35,389 bases of DNA. It comes from JAVVUJ01 sp964582545. GTDB lineage: Bacteria > Bacillota > Clostridia > Peptostreptococcales > Anaerovoracaceae. The stretch covers positions 1 to 35,389 of the forward strand of contig CAZOSB010000026.1 of the NCBI GenBank assembly GCA_964582545.1. The letters are read 5' to 3'. The translations under genes were made by a program, and so were the position numbers. This document shows, in pieces, positions 17,520-25,191 of this stretch; positions within the stretch are counted from its first letter, which is position 1; each line of letters starts with the position of its first letter. The notes beneath the pieces are model-generated. The model was not told the origin of the DNA and made no database searches. It saw only the letters and a program-made list of their open reading frames with translations.

Positions 17520-18302
17520 TTATTTCATTTTATATCCCAGCTGCCTTGAAATTTCAGCGGCTGTTATTATAACCTTTTCTGAAAAATTCAATGTTTCATT
17601 GTTCTTTTCATATCTGTATTTCGGATAGGATACACTGATGGCGCCCACGGGAAACCCGTGAAAATCCATCAAGGGGGCCCCGTAAGAAATCAAACCTTCT
17701 ACGTATTCCTCATTGTCGCAAGAATACCCCAACGTCCTAATCCGATCTAGTTCATCCTCCAAGGATTTTGTATCCTTTAAGGTTTTCTTTGTATACATTT
17801 TAAAGGTAGTTTCTTGTAAGATTTTATCTTTTTCATCCTGAGGGAGAAACGCCAAAACTGCCTTTCCCATCCCTGTGCAATAATCGGGAATAGTGGTGCC
17901 GATATCAATTCCCACTTTAATCGTGGAGTTACTCTCGATCTTATCGATATAAGCGATACAACCTCCTATGCGAACTCCTAAATTGACCGTTTCCCCAGTT
18001 TCCTCAGCAAGCCTTTCGATGTAGGGTCTAGCAATTTGCTTAATTCCGGTTCTTTCCATGACTCTGCTACCCATTGCAAACAATTTAAAGCTGTTGGAAT
18101 ACTTCTTGTTATCCGGATTTTGTATGATATACCCAGCTTCTTTAATCGTATTGATAAGCCGATGAACCGTAGCTTTATCCATTTGAAGCTTTTCACTAAT
18201 TTCAGCGATACTCATCTCACTTTTGGAATTGAGTTCTTCTAAAATAGAGAATGCTTTCAAGATAGATTTTACATTATTTGATTTTTCTTTTTGTTCTTCC
18301 AT
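17520..18302 (-). CDS. IclR-family transcriptional regulator
   Basis: The 260-residue protein has an N-terminal winged helix-turn-helix (about residues 10-70, with MSIAEISEKLQMDKATVHRLINTI) and the C-terminal IclR effector domain (ARPYIERLAEETGETVNLGV..., TIPDYCTGMGKAVLAFLP, GAPLMDFHGFPVGAISVS). Such proteins bind small organic acids and usually repress or activate the catabolic genes next to them. It sits inside the fhs-panF gene train, between the formate channel and panB. Similar palindromes (TTTC...GAAA) in front of fhs and the exported S58 gene are candidate operators. Its ligand may be a pathway intermediate such as pantoate or ketopantoate; that is inference. Confidence 0.92.
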   Translation of the reverse strand: MEEQKEKSNNVKSILKAFSILEELNSKSEMSIAEISEKLQMDKATVHRLINTIKEAGYIIQNPDNKKYSNSFKLFAMGSRVMERTGIKQIARPYIERLAEETGETVNLGVRIGGCIAYIDKIESNSTIKVGIDIGTTIPDYCTGMGKAVLAFLPQDEKDKILQETTFKMYTKKTLKDTKSLEDELDRIRTLGYSCDNEEYVEGLISYGAPLMDFHGFPVGAISVSYPKYRYEKNNETLNFSEKVIITAAEISRQLGYKMK

Positions 18303-18342
18303 GGATTACCTTCCAATCCTGTATCATTCCTTAATATAAAGG

Positions 18343-19179
18343 TTATGAGGCTTTGCGGTAGCTGTACCAGTAGGCCATTCCCACCAACACACCTCCCCCT
18401 ACAATGTTTCCCAGAGTTACGGGCAACAAATTGCTTAGGAAAAAGTTTGACCAGTTTAGAGACTGTAAAGCCTCTTGGGATAAACCGGATAAAGCCACAT
18501 AATTCTCATTGGTCTTTGCAAAAATTCCGGCAGGTATATAGTACATATTTGCTACAGAATGTTCGAAACCGGAGGTGATGAATAGCCAAATCGGAAAAAA
18601 TATAGCAAATATCTTCCCTACAAACGTCTCTGCACCGTAACACATCCAAACTGCCAAGCATACGAGCCAGTTACACATGATACCCAAATAAAATGCTTGC
18701 ATAAAGGTTAAATGTACTTTATATGAAGCGATCTTTAATGTCACGGCTCCCAACATCTCTGCCCCGCTGGAAAAAAGTCCGGAATTTGCCATCATATATG
18801 CGATGAAAATGGAACCGATGAAGTTCCCTATGTATACGATGGACCAGTTTCTCAGCATCTTGGTCACGGTCACCTTTTTTTCTGCCACCCCCATGAGAAT
18901 GAGGGTATTGCCGGTGAAAAGCTCTCCTCCTGCCAAAATCACTAACATCAGTCCTGTGCCAAAGATGGAACCTGCCAACACCTTTCCCAGACCATAAGTG
19001 GTGGGTTCTGCAAAGAGATTAAATGCTGCCATATTGGAACCCTCTGCGGCAAAAGCGATAAAGGCTCCTGCAAGAATTCCTAAAACCAATAATTTGGAAA
19101 ATTTACCATTTGCTTTTGCAATTCCTGCCTGAATGGTGTAATCAGTAATTTCTGCAGGGCTTAGTGGTCTTTTTTCCAT
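18343..19179 (-). CDS. focA: Formate/nitrite transporter family channel
   Basis: The 278-residue membrane protein belongs to the FNT family, with six hydrophobic helices and family landmarks ILAGGELFTGN, CNWLVCLAVWM and the pore histidine in GFEHSVANMYYIPAG. FNT channels pass formate, nitrite, hydrosulfide or small acids. Directly after fhs and folD, formate is the obvious substrate: Fhs acting in reverse releases formate that must leave the cell. In the opposite direction it could import formate for folate charging. Its start overlaps the folD end by 19 bases, indicating coupled translation. Confidence 0.9.
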   Translation of the reverse strand: MEKRPLSPAEITDYTIQAGIAKANGKFSKLLVLGILAGAFIAFAAEGSNMAAFNLFAEPTTYGLGKVLAGSIFGTGLMLVILAGGELFTGNTLILMGVAEKKVTVTKMLRNWSIVYIGNFIGSIFIAYMMANSGLFSSGAEMLGAVTLKIASYKVHLTFMQAFYLGIMCNWLVCLAVWMCYGAETFVGKIFAIFFPIWLFITSGFEHSVANMYYIPAGIFAKTNENYVALSGLSQEALQSLNWSNFFLSNLLPVTLGNIVGGGVLVGMAYWYSYRKAS

Positions 19180-20012
19180 TGTAATTCCAATCCCTTCAAA
19201 ACGTGATTTAACAGTATCATGGATGTTACAGTCCCAACGCCTCCAGGTACCGGAGTAATTGCCTCCACCTTTTCTACCACCTTGTCATAGTCCACATCTC
19301 CGCACATGGTTTCATCCACAAAGTTGATACCTACATCCATCACAACTGATTTTTCCGTAAAGTATTCCGGTGAGAAAAACTTCCCTCGACCTACCCCCGT
19401 CACCACAATATCCGCCTTTGAGGTCACCCCCGGCAAATCCATTGTCTTTGAGTGACAGATGGTCACCGTAGCATTTTCTGCCAGAAATAACATGGCCAAA
19501 GGTCTTCCTAAAACCATACTTCGATTTACAATAACTACATTTTTGCCAACCAAGTCATAATTATAATATTTCAAAATTTCAATGACTGCCTCCGGTGTAC
19601 ACGGTGCGAATCCTGAAGAATCCCCTGTAAATACACCTTCGGTATTAACCGGACTCATGCAATCTATATCCTTTAAAGGATTGATTCTCTTGCATATCTC
19701 ATTATCGTCCAAATGTTTGGGTAAAGGTCTAAATATCAGTATACCATGAACTTTATCGTCTTGATTGAGCCCATCTAACACCTGTAAAAAACTTTCCATG
19801 TCGATGTTTTCATCCACGGTTACAGACTCACCTATCATACCTACCGAGGCACAGTTTTTCAAGACTCTTTCCTCATAGGCTACATCATCTGGTCTATTTC
19901 CCACCCTCAGGATGACCAACTTGGGAGAAATACCTTTTGCCTGATACTCTGCTACTTTTGCAATCATATTCTCCTTAATACTGTCGGCTACTGGTTTTCC
20001 TTTTAAAATCAT
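19161..20012 (-). CDS. folD: FolD-like methylene-THF dehydrogenase (/cyclohydrolase)
   Basis: The 283-residue protein has the FolD fold and signatures: NRSMVLGRPLA (NAD(P) site), VMDVGIN and TPVPGGVGTVTS. FolD oxidises 5,10-methylene-THF to methenyl-THF and usually hydrolyses it to 10-formyl-THF. In the catalytic loop the Tyr is present (Tyr46), but the essential Lys four residues later is Val50. The Gln of the usual Q-L-P-L-P motif is replaced (FRPLP, Phe94). I recall similar changes in a clostridial FolD branch. Cyclohydrolase activity is therefore uncertain. It lies 14 bases after fhs. Confidence 0.9.
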   Translation of the reverse strand: MILKGKPVADSIKENMIAKVAEYQAKGISPKLVILRVGNRPDDVAYEERVLKNCASVGMIGESVTVDENIDMESFLQVLDGLNQDDKVHGILIFRPLPKHLDDNEICKRINPLKDIDCMSPVNTEGVFTGDSSGFAPCTPEAVIEILKYYNYDLVGKNVVIVNRSMVLGRPLAMLFLAENATVTICHSKTMDLPGVTSKADIVVTGVGRGKFFSPEYFTEKSVVMDVGINFVDETMCGDVDYDKVVEKVEAITPVPGGVGTVTSMILLNHVLKGLELQWKKDH

Positions 20013-20026
20013 GCTTTCTCCTTTAT

Positions 20027-21706
20027 TTAGAACAACCCAGAAATCTTTCCTGTCTTATCCACGTCGATGTTTTCTGCCGCAGGCACCTTGGGCAATCCAG
20101 GCATGGTCATGATGTCTCCGGTCATTGCTACTACGAATCCTGCACCGATAGAAGGTTTTACATTTCTCACAGTAATTCTAAATCCGCTAGGTCTACCCAA
20201 CTTTGTCTGATCATCTGATAAAGAATACTGGGTTTTAGCCATACAAACAGGTAATTTCCCAAATCCCATCTCTTCAATTTCTGCAATTTGTTTATTTGCA
20301 TTCCCTATATAATCTACGCCATCAGCACCGTAAACCTTTGTAGCAATGGCATGTATCTTTTCTTTAATAGACACATTGTCTTCATAGGCAAATCGGAAGT
20401 TCTTTTCGCCTTTTTCGATAACCCTTACCACTTCCTCTGCCAAAGCCTTTCCGCCTTCTCCACCTTTTGCCCAAACTTCGGAAAGTATTACGTTTACATT
20501 CAATTTTTTGCAAGCATTTTCAATGGCTTCCAGCTCTGCTTCCGTATCCAGCGGAAATCTGTTGATGGCCACCACAGGCGGAAGCCCGAATACGTTTTTC
20601 ATATTTTCCACGTGCTTCAGCAGGTTTTCAATTCCTTTTTCGATAGCCGCTACATTTTCATTGTTTAAATCAGCTTTCAAAACGCCGCCATGCAGCTTCA
20701 AAGCTCTGGCTGTAGCCACCACCACCACCGCATCCGGTGAAAGACCGCTGAGTCTACATTTGATATCTATAAATTTTTCCGCACCCAAGTCACCGCCAAA
20801 GCCTGCTTCTGTAACAACGTAATCCCCTAACTTTAATGCCATCTTTGTAGCCATGACGCTGTTGCAACCATGGGCTATGTTGGCAAAGGGACCACCGTGA
20901 ACAAATGCAGGAGTATTCTCCAAAGTTTGTACTAAATTAGGCTTCAAGGCATCCTTCATCAATGCTGCCACCGCACCTTGTGCCTTAAGGTCTCCTGCGG
21001 TTACAGGCTTACCCTCGAAAGTATAAGCGACAATAATGTTCGCAACCTTCTGTTTAAATTCTTCTAAATCATTGGAAAGGCACAAAACTGCCATGATTTC
21101 CGATGCAACGGTGATGTCAAAACCGTCTTCTCTGGGCATACCGTTTGCCTTTCCCCCCAGACCGTTTGTGACAAAACGCAGTTGCCTGTCATTCATATCT
21201 AAACATCTTTTCCAGATGATTCTTCTTGGATCAATATTTAAAACATTCCCTTGGGTAATGTGATTATCCAATAATGCTGCAATTAAATTGTTTGCTGAAG
21301 TAATGGCGTGGAAGTCACCTGTAAAGTGAAGGTTTATATCCTCCATGGGAACTACCTGTGCATATCCGCCTCCTGCAGCTCCTCCCTTCACACCAAATAC
21401 GGGACCCAAAGATGGTTCTCTCAATGCGATGACAACTTTTTTTCCGATTTTTTTCAAACCATCACCTAATCCAACTGTAGTAGTCGTCTTGCCTTCTCCC
21501 GCTGGAGTTGGGTTAATTGCTGTAACTAAGATCAACTTTCCGTCTTTTGTATCTTTCTTCGTGTCCAAAAGATTGTAATCCACTTTTGCCTTATACTTTC
21601 CGTAGCATTCCAAATATTCGTCAGGGATGGAAAGGGTATTGGCAACTTCCTCAATCTTTAGTGGTTTTGCCTCTTGTGCAATTTCGATATCACTTTTGTA
21701 ACTCAT
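20027..21706 (-). CDS. fhs: Formate-tetrahydrofolate ligase (10-formyl-THF synthetase)
   Basis: The 559-residue enzyme has the normal family length, the P-loop NPTPAGEGKTTTT (65-77) and long conserved stretches such as REPSLGPVFGVKGGAAGGGYAQ in sections around residues 96-118. It catalyses formate + ATP + THF <=> 10-formyl-THF + ADP + Pi. In purine- and amino-acid-fermenting clostridia the reverse direction yields ATP. Here it heads a gene train with folD, a formate channel and panB, so the methylene-THF released by reverse PanB could be converted to formate with ATP gain. GAAAGGAAG precedes the ATG. Confidence 0.96.
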   Translation of the reverse strand: MSYKSDIEIAQEAKPLKIEEVANTLSIPDEYLECYGKYKAKVDYNLLDTKKDTKDGKLILVTAINPTPAGEGKTTTTVGLGDGLKKIGKKVVIALREPSLGPVFGVKGGAAGGGYAQVVPMEDINLHFTGDFHAITSANNLIAALLDNHITQGNVLNIDPRRIIWKRCLDMNDRQLRFVTNGLGGKANGMPREDGFDITVASEIMAVLCLSNDLEEFKQKVANIIVAYTFEGKPVTAGDLKAQGAVAALMKDALKPNLVQTLENTPAFVHGGPFANIAHGCNSVMATKMALKLGDYVVTEAGFGGDLGAEKFIDIKCRLSGLSPDAVVVVATARALKLHGGVLKADLNNENVAAIEKGIENLLKHVENMKNVFGLPPVVAINRFPLDTEAELEAIENACKKLNVNVILSEVWAKGGEGGKALAEEVVRVIEKGEKNFRFAYEDNVSIKEKIHAIATKVYGADGVDYIGNANKQIAEIEEMGFGKLPVCMAKTQYSLSDDQTKLGRPSGFRITVRNVKPSIGAGFVVAMTGDIMTMPGLPKVPAAENIDVDKTGKISGLF

Positions 21707-21720
21707 TTTTACTTCCTTTC

Positions 21721-21757
21721 ATTTCGCATTACGAAACACAGTTTCATATTGATAAAT
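21721..21757 (-). promoter_or_regulatory. Candidate IclR operator upstream of fhs
   Basis: Plus-strand ATTTCGCATTACGAAAC (21721-21737) has perfect TTTCG/CGAAA arms. A degenerate second copy, GTTTCATATTGATAAAT, lies at 21741-21757. The first matches the element at 22960-22976 at 13 of 17 positions. Both lie over the predicted start and leader of fhs, where a repressor could block transcription. Confidence 0.5.
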
Positions 21758-21759
21758 CA

Positions 21760-21788
21760 ATTTTACACTAAGTAATAAATTAAAGCAA
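21760..21788 (-). promoter_or_regulatory. Sigma-A-type promoter for the fhs gene train
   Basis: On the minus strand TTGCTT (21783-21788) and TAAAAT (21760-21765) are separated by exactly 17 bases, giving a start near 21753, just ahead of the candidate operator and the fhs ribosome site. Confidence 0.5.
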
Positions 21789-21821
21789 GTTCTTTTTTTA
21801 ATTTTCTGATAAATTCAGATT

Positions 21822-22937
21822 TTATTCTATGACCAACTTAATGGGTTGTGCTGGTTTTATGGAAGCAGCACCTTTCACTCCCAGTAGATTTGTAGCATTG
21901 GCACCTGCGCTTACGATAGCTCTTTCCATAGCCTTTACTGCCATAACACCCAGCAGGTTCATATTTACATCCACTGAGTTCCAAGTCGTCGTTGTAGAAG
22001 AAACTCCTCCCAAGGACATGGCAAATACCGTGTCTCCATCAGAAGCTGTATGAACAGGTTTTATAGTCCTAGCAAAACCGTCCTGTGCCATTTCCGCTAA
22101 CTTCTTGGTTTGAGCCTGATTTAGGTTTGCATTGGTAACTACAATGGCAATCGTAGTATTTTCAACAGATTTTGGAGGCTCGTATCGACCTGATAACGTG
22201 TAGGATTCCATATCAAGGAAGGTATTGTCAGCTTTCAAAGCACCGGCTATAGTTTTGCCTGTATCTGGATCGACGATATTTCCCACCGAGTTTACAGCTA
22301 CGATAACTCCTACATATAAATCGCCGTACTGCAACGCATAAGAGCCCAAACCACCCTTCATAGGAGAAGCTCCTGCGGCTAAAGCGCCTTTTCCTACCGT
22401 TGCACCGGTTCCTGCGCCGGTATTCCCATCTTTCCATGGCAATTCCTTAAAAGCATTTTCTGCCGCAGTATAGCCCATTTTTTTGTCGGGTCTTACAAAG
22501 GCATTTCCAAATCCCAAATCAAACAAAATGGCCGTAGGTACGATAGGTACCACCGTGGGACCAACGTTTACGCCCATTTTTTTCTCTTCTAAGAATTGCA
22601 TAACACCATCCGCAGCTGCTAGCCCATATGCACTGCCCCCTGCTAACACAATGGCGTTGACGGTTTGTACAGTCTTTGTAGGATCTAATAGATCCGTTTC
22701 TCTGGTGCCGGGGGAACCTCCTCTTACATCAACTCCACCGATAGCTCCGTTGGGGTTTTCCGCAATCACCACTGTACAACCTGTACCGTTTTTTAAATCC
22801 GATACGTGACCTACTTTGATACCTGGGATACTTGAGAAATCAACTTTTTTAATGCTCGCTGCCTCAGAAGCAAAAGATAAGGATACTGATGAGAAAACCA
22901 AAACAGCTACTAACAAAAGCAAGAGTATTTTTTTCAC
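21822..22937 (-). CDS. Exported family S58 (P1/DmpA-like) hydrolase
   Basis: The product has 371 residues from a GTG start at 22937, chosen because GGAGG lies 6-7 bases upstream and it begins a clean signal peptide (VKKILLLLLVAVLVF...SFASEA, cleavage about residue 24). The longer frame from 22988 would cover the promoter leader and bury the signal. The body is S58: GTGCTVVI, GVDVRGGSPGTRETDLL, LAGGSAYGLAAADG, GAGTGATVGK and the likely self-cleavage site N-T-T (260-262). It is closely related to the cytoplasmic paralogue at 5697. S58 enzymes release N-terminal residues, including beta-alanine in BapA types. Outside the cell it may trim peptide or amide precursors. It lies just upstream of fhs and shares an operator-like palindrome with it. 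Confidence 0.87.
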   Translation of the reverse strand: MKKILLLLLVAVLVFSSVSLSFASEAASIKKVDFSSIPGIKVGHVSDLKNGTGCTVVIAENPNGAIGGVDVRGGSPGTRETDLLDPTKTVQTVNAIVLAGGSAYGLAAADGVMQFLEEKKMGVNVGPTVVPIVPTAILFDLGFGNAFVRPDKKMGYTAAENAFKELPWKDGNTGAGTGATVGKGALAAGASPMKGGLGSYALQYGDLYVGVIVAVNSVGNIVDPDTGKTIAGALKADNTFLDMESYTLSGRYEPPKSVENTTIAIVVTNANLNQAQTKKLAEMAQDGFARTIKPVHTASDGDTVFAMSLGGVSSTTTTWNSVDVNMNLLGVMAVKAMERAIVSAGANATNLLGVKGAASIKPAQPIKLVIE

Positions 22938-22959
22938 GATAATCCTCCAATCAACATTT

Positions 22960-22976
22960 GTTTCATAATACGAAAC
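22960..22976 (-). promoter_or_regulatory. Candidate IclR operator in the leader of the exported S58 gene
   Basis: Plus-strand GTTTCATAATACGAAAC has perfect GTTTC/GAAAC arms and matches the fhs element at 13 of 17 positions. It sits between the predicted transcription start (about 22998) and the GGAGG, a roadblock-repressor position. Confidence 0.5.
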
Positions 22977-23004
22977 GATATTCCGCAATGCGCTTTACGT
23001 AATT

Positions 23005-23033
23005 ATGATAGCTTATAAAAGATGTAATTGCAA
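23005..23033 (-). promoter_or_regulatory. Sigma-A-type promoter for the exported S58 gene
   Basis: Minus-strand TTGCAA (23028-23033) and TATCAT (23005-23010) are separated by 17 bases. The start would be near 22998, upstream of the GTG start. Confidence 0.5.
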
Positions 23034-23084
23034 GATTTTTTTTAATAGTCAGAAAATTTAACATGAAGACGATATTTCCTCCAT

Positions 23085-23264
23085 AAAAAAAATCCCGAAC
23101 ATGCCGTCAGGATATAACTCATACCCTATCTTGGATAGGGGGGTATCCTGTTCCAGCTTCTGTCTTCCACTCAGAGGAGGCCTGACATAGGCGTTACGGA
23201 AACGCGGATTCCCAATGTCAATCTGTAGGTTGAGTTATAAAACCTTAACGAACATTTCAGGATA
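23085..23264 (-). ncRNA. ssrS: 6S RNA
   Basis: The minus-strand transcript of about 180 bases folds into the long rod of 6S RNA. A closing stem pairs AUCCUGAA (23256-23263) with UUCGGGAU. The 5' arm GAAAUGUUCG and 3' arm GACGGCAUGUUCGG match the conserved ends of E. coli 6S as I recall them. A second perfect 9-bp stem UAUAACUCA/UGAGUUAUA flanks a large central region with two small hairpins (GCGUU/AACGC and CCUAUC/GAUAGG). It ends in a U run (23085-23092). 6S RNA mimics an open promoter and sequesters housekeeping RNA polymerase in stationary phase. It lies between the S58 and VanX-like genes. Confidence 0.85.
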
Positions 23265-23271
23265 TGTTATT

Positions 23272-23277
23272 ATTATA
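23272..23277 (-). promoter_or_regulatory. -10 box of the 6S RNA promoter
   Basis: Minus-strand TATAAT lies 8 bases before the predicted 5' end of 6S RNA. No convincing -35 hexamer is visible at the usual distance. Confidence 0.5.
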
Positions 23278-23351
23278 AACCAGAAAAAGCGAAAATACCA
23301 GTGGAATCTTTTGGATTATAAAATTAATTTTTACCTCAATTTTTGATTTAT

Positions 23352-23915
23352 TTAAACGATTAAAACATCCACATATGCAGGCGGTACGGTGATATTATCA
23401 TAGAAATGCCACCATTCCGCCGGTTCTGCTCGAAATCCACAACTTTCCATAACTTCTCTCATATATTCCGCATTTTTTCTAAGATTATCCGGAATTTTTT
23501 CACATCCAAGGCCTGCCATTTCCGAAAAATCATCAAAGGCTGTGGGCATGGGTATCTCATGACCCGTTTCATCCACCAAGGTGATGTCCACGCATAACCC
23601 ATTCCAGTGGGTAGATCGAAAAGCCGTCAACTTGCTTACATCCGGTGGTACCGCCACAAAGTTAGGATCCGGTAAAATTTCAAAAAAACGCTTTTGTGCA
23701 CTCAATGGTCTGTATGCATCAAACACCTTAACTGAGTAACCCTTCTGCTTGAAGAGTTCCTTCGCCTTCACTAACAATTTCGCCGTATTTTGATTGATAT
23801 AACACTCATCGAAGTCATATACCCGCTTACCTGTAAAATTATCATCCTTAGCATATTTTAAGTCTATGATAAATTCTTCGTCTACGTCCAATAGTCTCAC
23901 TAAATCCCCATTCAT
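23352..23915 (-). CDS. VanX/DdpX-like D-alanyl-D-alanine dipeptidase
   Basis: The 187-residue protein matches the zinc dipeptidase family M15D: Arg69 in AYRP, zinc ligands His103 and Asp110 in STHWNGLCVD, and EWWH (Glu167, His170) near the end. It hydrolyses D-Ala-D-Ala into D-alanine. There is no signal peptide, so it acts in the cytoplasm on imported or recycled dipeptide. It follows alanine racemase by 40 bases, in an apparent operon M20 amidohydrolase - racemase - dipeptidase. No VanH, VanA ligase or VanRS genes are nearby, so nutrient use or recycling is more likely than vancomycin resistance. Confidence 0.9.
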   Translation of the reverse strand: MNGDLVRLLDVDEEFIIDLKYAKDDNFTGKRVYDFDECYINQNTAKLLVKAKELFKQKGYSVKVFDAYRPLSAQKRFFEILPDPNFVAVPPDVSKLTAFRSTHWNGLCVDITLVDETGHEIPMPTAFDDFSEMAGLGCEKIPDNLRKNAEYMREVMESCGFRAEPAEWWHFYDNITVPPAYVDVLIV

Positions 23916-23955
23916 ATTTTCACCATTCTTTCTATATTATTGCAATGACTCCTAC

Positions 23956-25080
23956 TTATTCAGGCTGTCTAACATAAATCTTAGGAATTCTATTGGAAAT
24001 CCTAGATACGATTTCGTTTTTATTGGTTTCCGCTAAATTGGCGACCTCTTCAATACTCATGGTGTTCTCCGTTCCATCTCCATAGATGATGGCCGTATCC
24101 CCTTCTTTGACATCGGGGATTCCCGAAAGATCCACCATGCATTGATCCATGCAGATTACACCAATGATGGGGGCCTTTTGCCCTTTTATGGTCACATATC
24201 CCTTTCCTCTCATATTTCTCGGATAACCATCTGCGTAACCAAAAGGAAGGGTTCCGACCAGACAGTCTTCCTCGGCTCTCCACAGGTAATCATATCCCAC
24301 GCCCTGCCCCTTTCCAATCTTGTGAACTTGAGAAATTTTGGTCTGCACTGTGAGGATTTGTCTTATCTGAGGAATTGCCGCCTTTTTCCCTTTCAGCCCG
24401 TAAACCAGCGCTCCCGGTCGGATCATGTTTAAGTTGTACTGTGGATAATCCACAGTGGCGATGCTATCAGAAATATGTTTATATCTAAAAGAAATTCCCG
24501 TCTTTTCCAAAGAGTCTACAAATTGGCAAAATAAATCGTATTGTATTTTGTTTTCTGCTTCGTTAACCAAAGCAAGATGTGAAAAAATCCCCTCAGCATG
24601 AATCCATGGCAAACTGCAGATGGTTTTGATCTCCTCTAAGCTTTCCTGTGACGGCGTAAATCCCAATCGATGAAATCCGGTATCTACCTTGATATGAACC
24701 TTTACCCTTTTGTTTAGCTCTTGCCCATATTGATTCAAAAGATGACCCTGTCTCATGTTGAAGATCGTCTGAGTGATATCATTGTTTACCACGTATGGTA
24801 AAAGTCGATCCGGCGTGCTCCCCAGAAGAAAAATGGGAGCATCATCATAAGAGGATCTGAGTTCTAACGCCTCAGAAAGGGTTGCAACGCCCAAATAGTC
24901 CACATGGTTTTCCAATAAAGTCTGGGCAATGCCTACTGCACCATGACCATATCCGTTCGCTTTTACAATTGCCATAATTGCCACATGGGATCCAGCCAAC
25001 TCTTTTATTTTCTGTATATTATCCCTGAGATAGTCTAAATGAATGGTAGCTGTGGTGTCCCGTAAAACATCTTCTTTCAT
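23956..25080 (-). CDS. alr: Alanine racemase
   Basis: The 374-residue PLP enzyme has the Schiff-base Lys40 in MAIVKANGYGHG, the catalytic Tyr region QGVGYDYLW, GTLPFGYADGYPR and VICMDQCMVDLSG. It interconverts L- and D-alanine. I prefer the ATG at 25080: the ATG at 25092 follows the AAAGGA with almost no spacing. Between a peptide amidohydrolase gene and a D-Ala-D-Ala dipeptidase gene it probably converts released D-alanine to L-alanine for catabolism, although it could also supply cell-wall synthesis. Confidence 0.92.
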   Translation of the reverse strand: MKEDVLRDTTATIHLDYLRDNIQKIKELAGSHVAIMAIVKANGYGHGAVGIAQTLLENHVDYLGVATLSEALELRSSYDDAPIFLLGSTPDRLLPYVVNNDITQTIFNMRQGHLLNQYGQELNKRVKVHIKVDTGFHRLGFTPSQESLEEIKTICSLPWIHAEGIFSHLALVNEAENKIQYDLFCQFVDSLEKTGISFRYKHISDSIATVDYPQYNLNMIRPGALVYGLKGKKAAIPQIRQILTVQTKISQVHKIGKGQGVGYDYLWRAEEDCLVGTLPFGYADGYPRNMRGKGYVTIKGQKAPIIGVICMDQCMVDLSGIPDVKEGDTAIIYGDGTENTMSIEEVANLAETNKNEIVSRISNRIPKIYVRQPE

Positions 25081-25191
25081 ATATAGGAACATTCCTTTCT
25101 GTAAACGTACAAAACGTTATGAAACTTAAATCATTGCTAGTATTTTGTTTGATTGCTATTGTCAGAATCCCGTATGCTCTAATCTTTAATT

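Noticed and set aside
20288..20668. Open frame of about 126 codons on the plus strand within fhs
   Set aside because: Antisense to a strongly conserved gene with no ribosome site or family resemblance.
21707..21821. Tetrahydrofolate or other riboswitch upstream of fhs
   Set aside because: The 115-base spacer has a promoter and palindromes but no extended conserved RNA fold.
23915..23956. Vancomycin-resistance locus suggested by the VanX-like gene
   Set aside because: No vanH, D-Ala-D-Lac ligase or VanRS-type two-component genes are present; context fits peptide use. The interval marks the junction of the VanX-like and alr genes.
25104..25118. AACGT-ACAAA-ACGTT inverted repeat before alr
   Set aside because: Five-base arms only, close to the ribosome site and found nowhere else in the window; too weak to call an operator.
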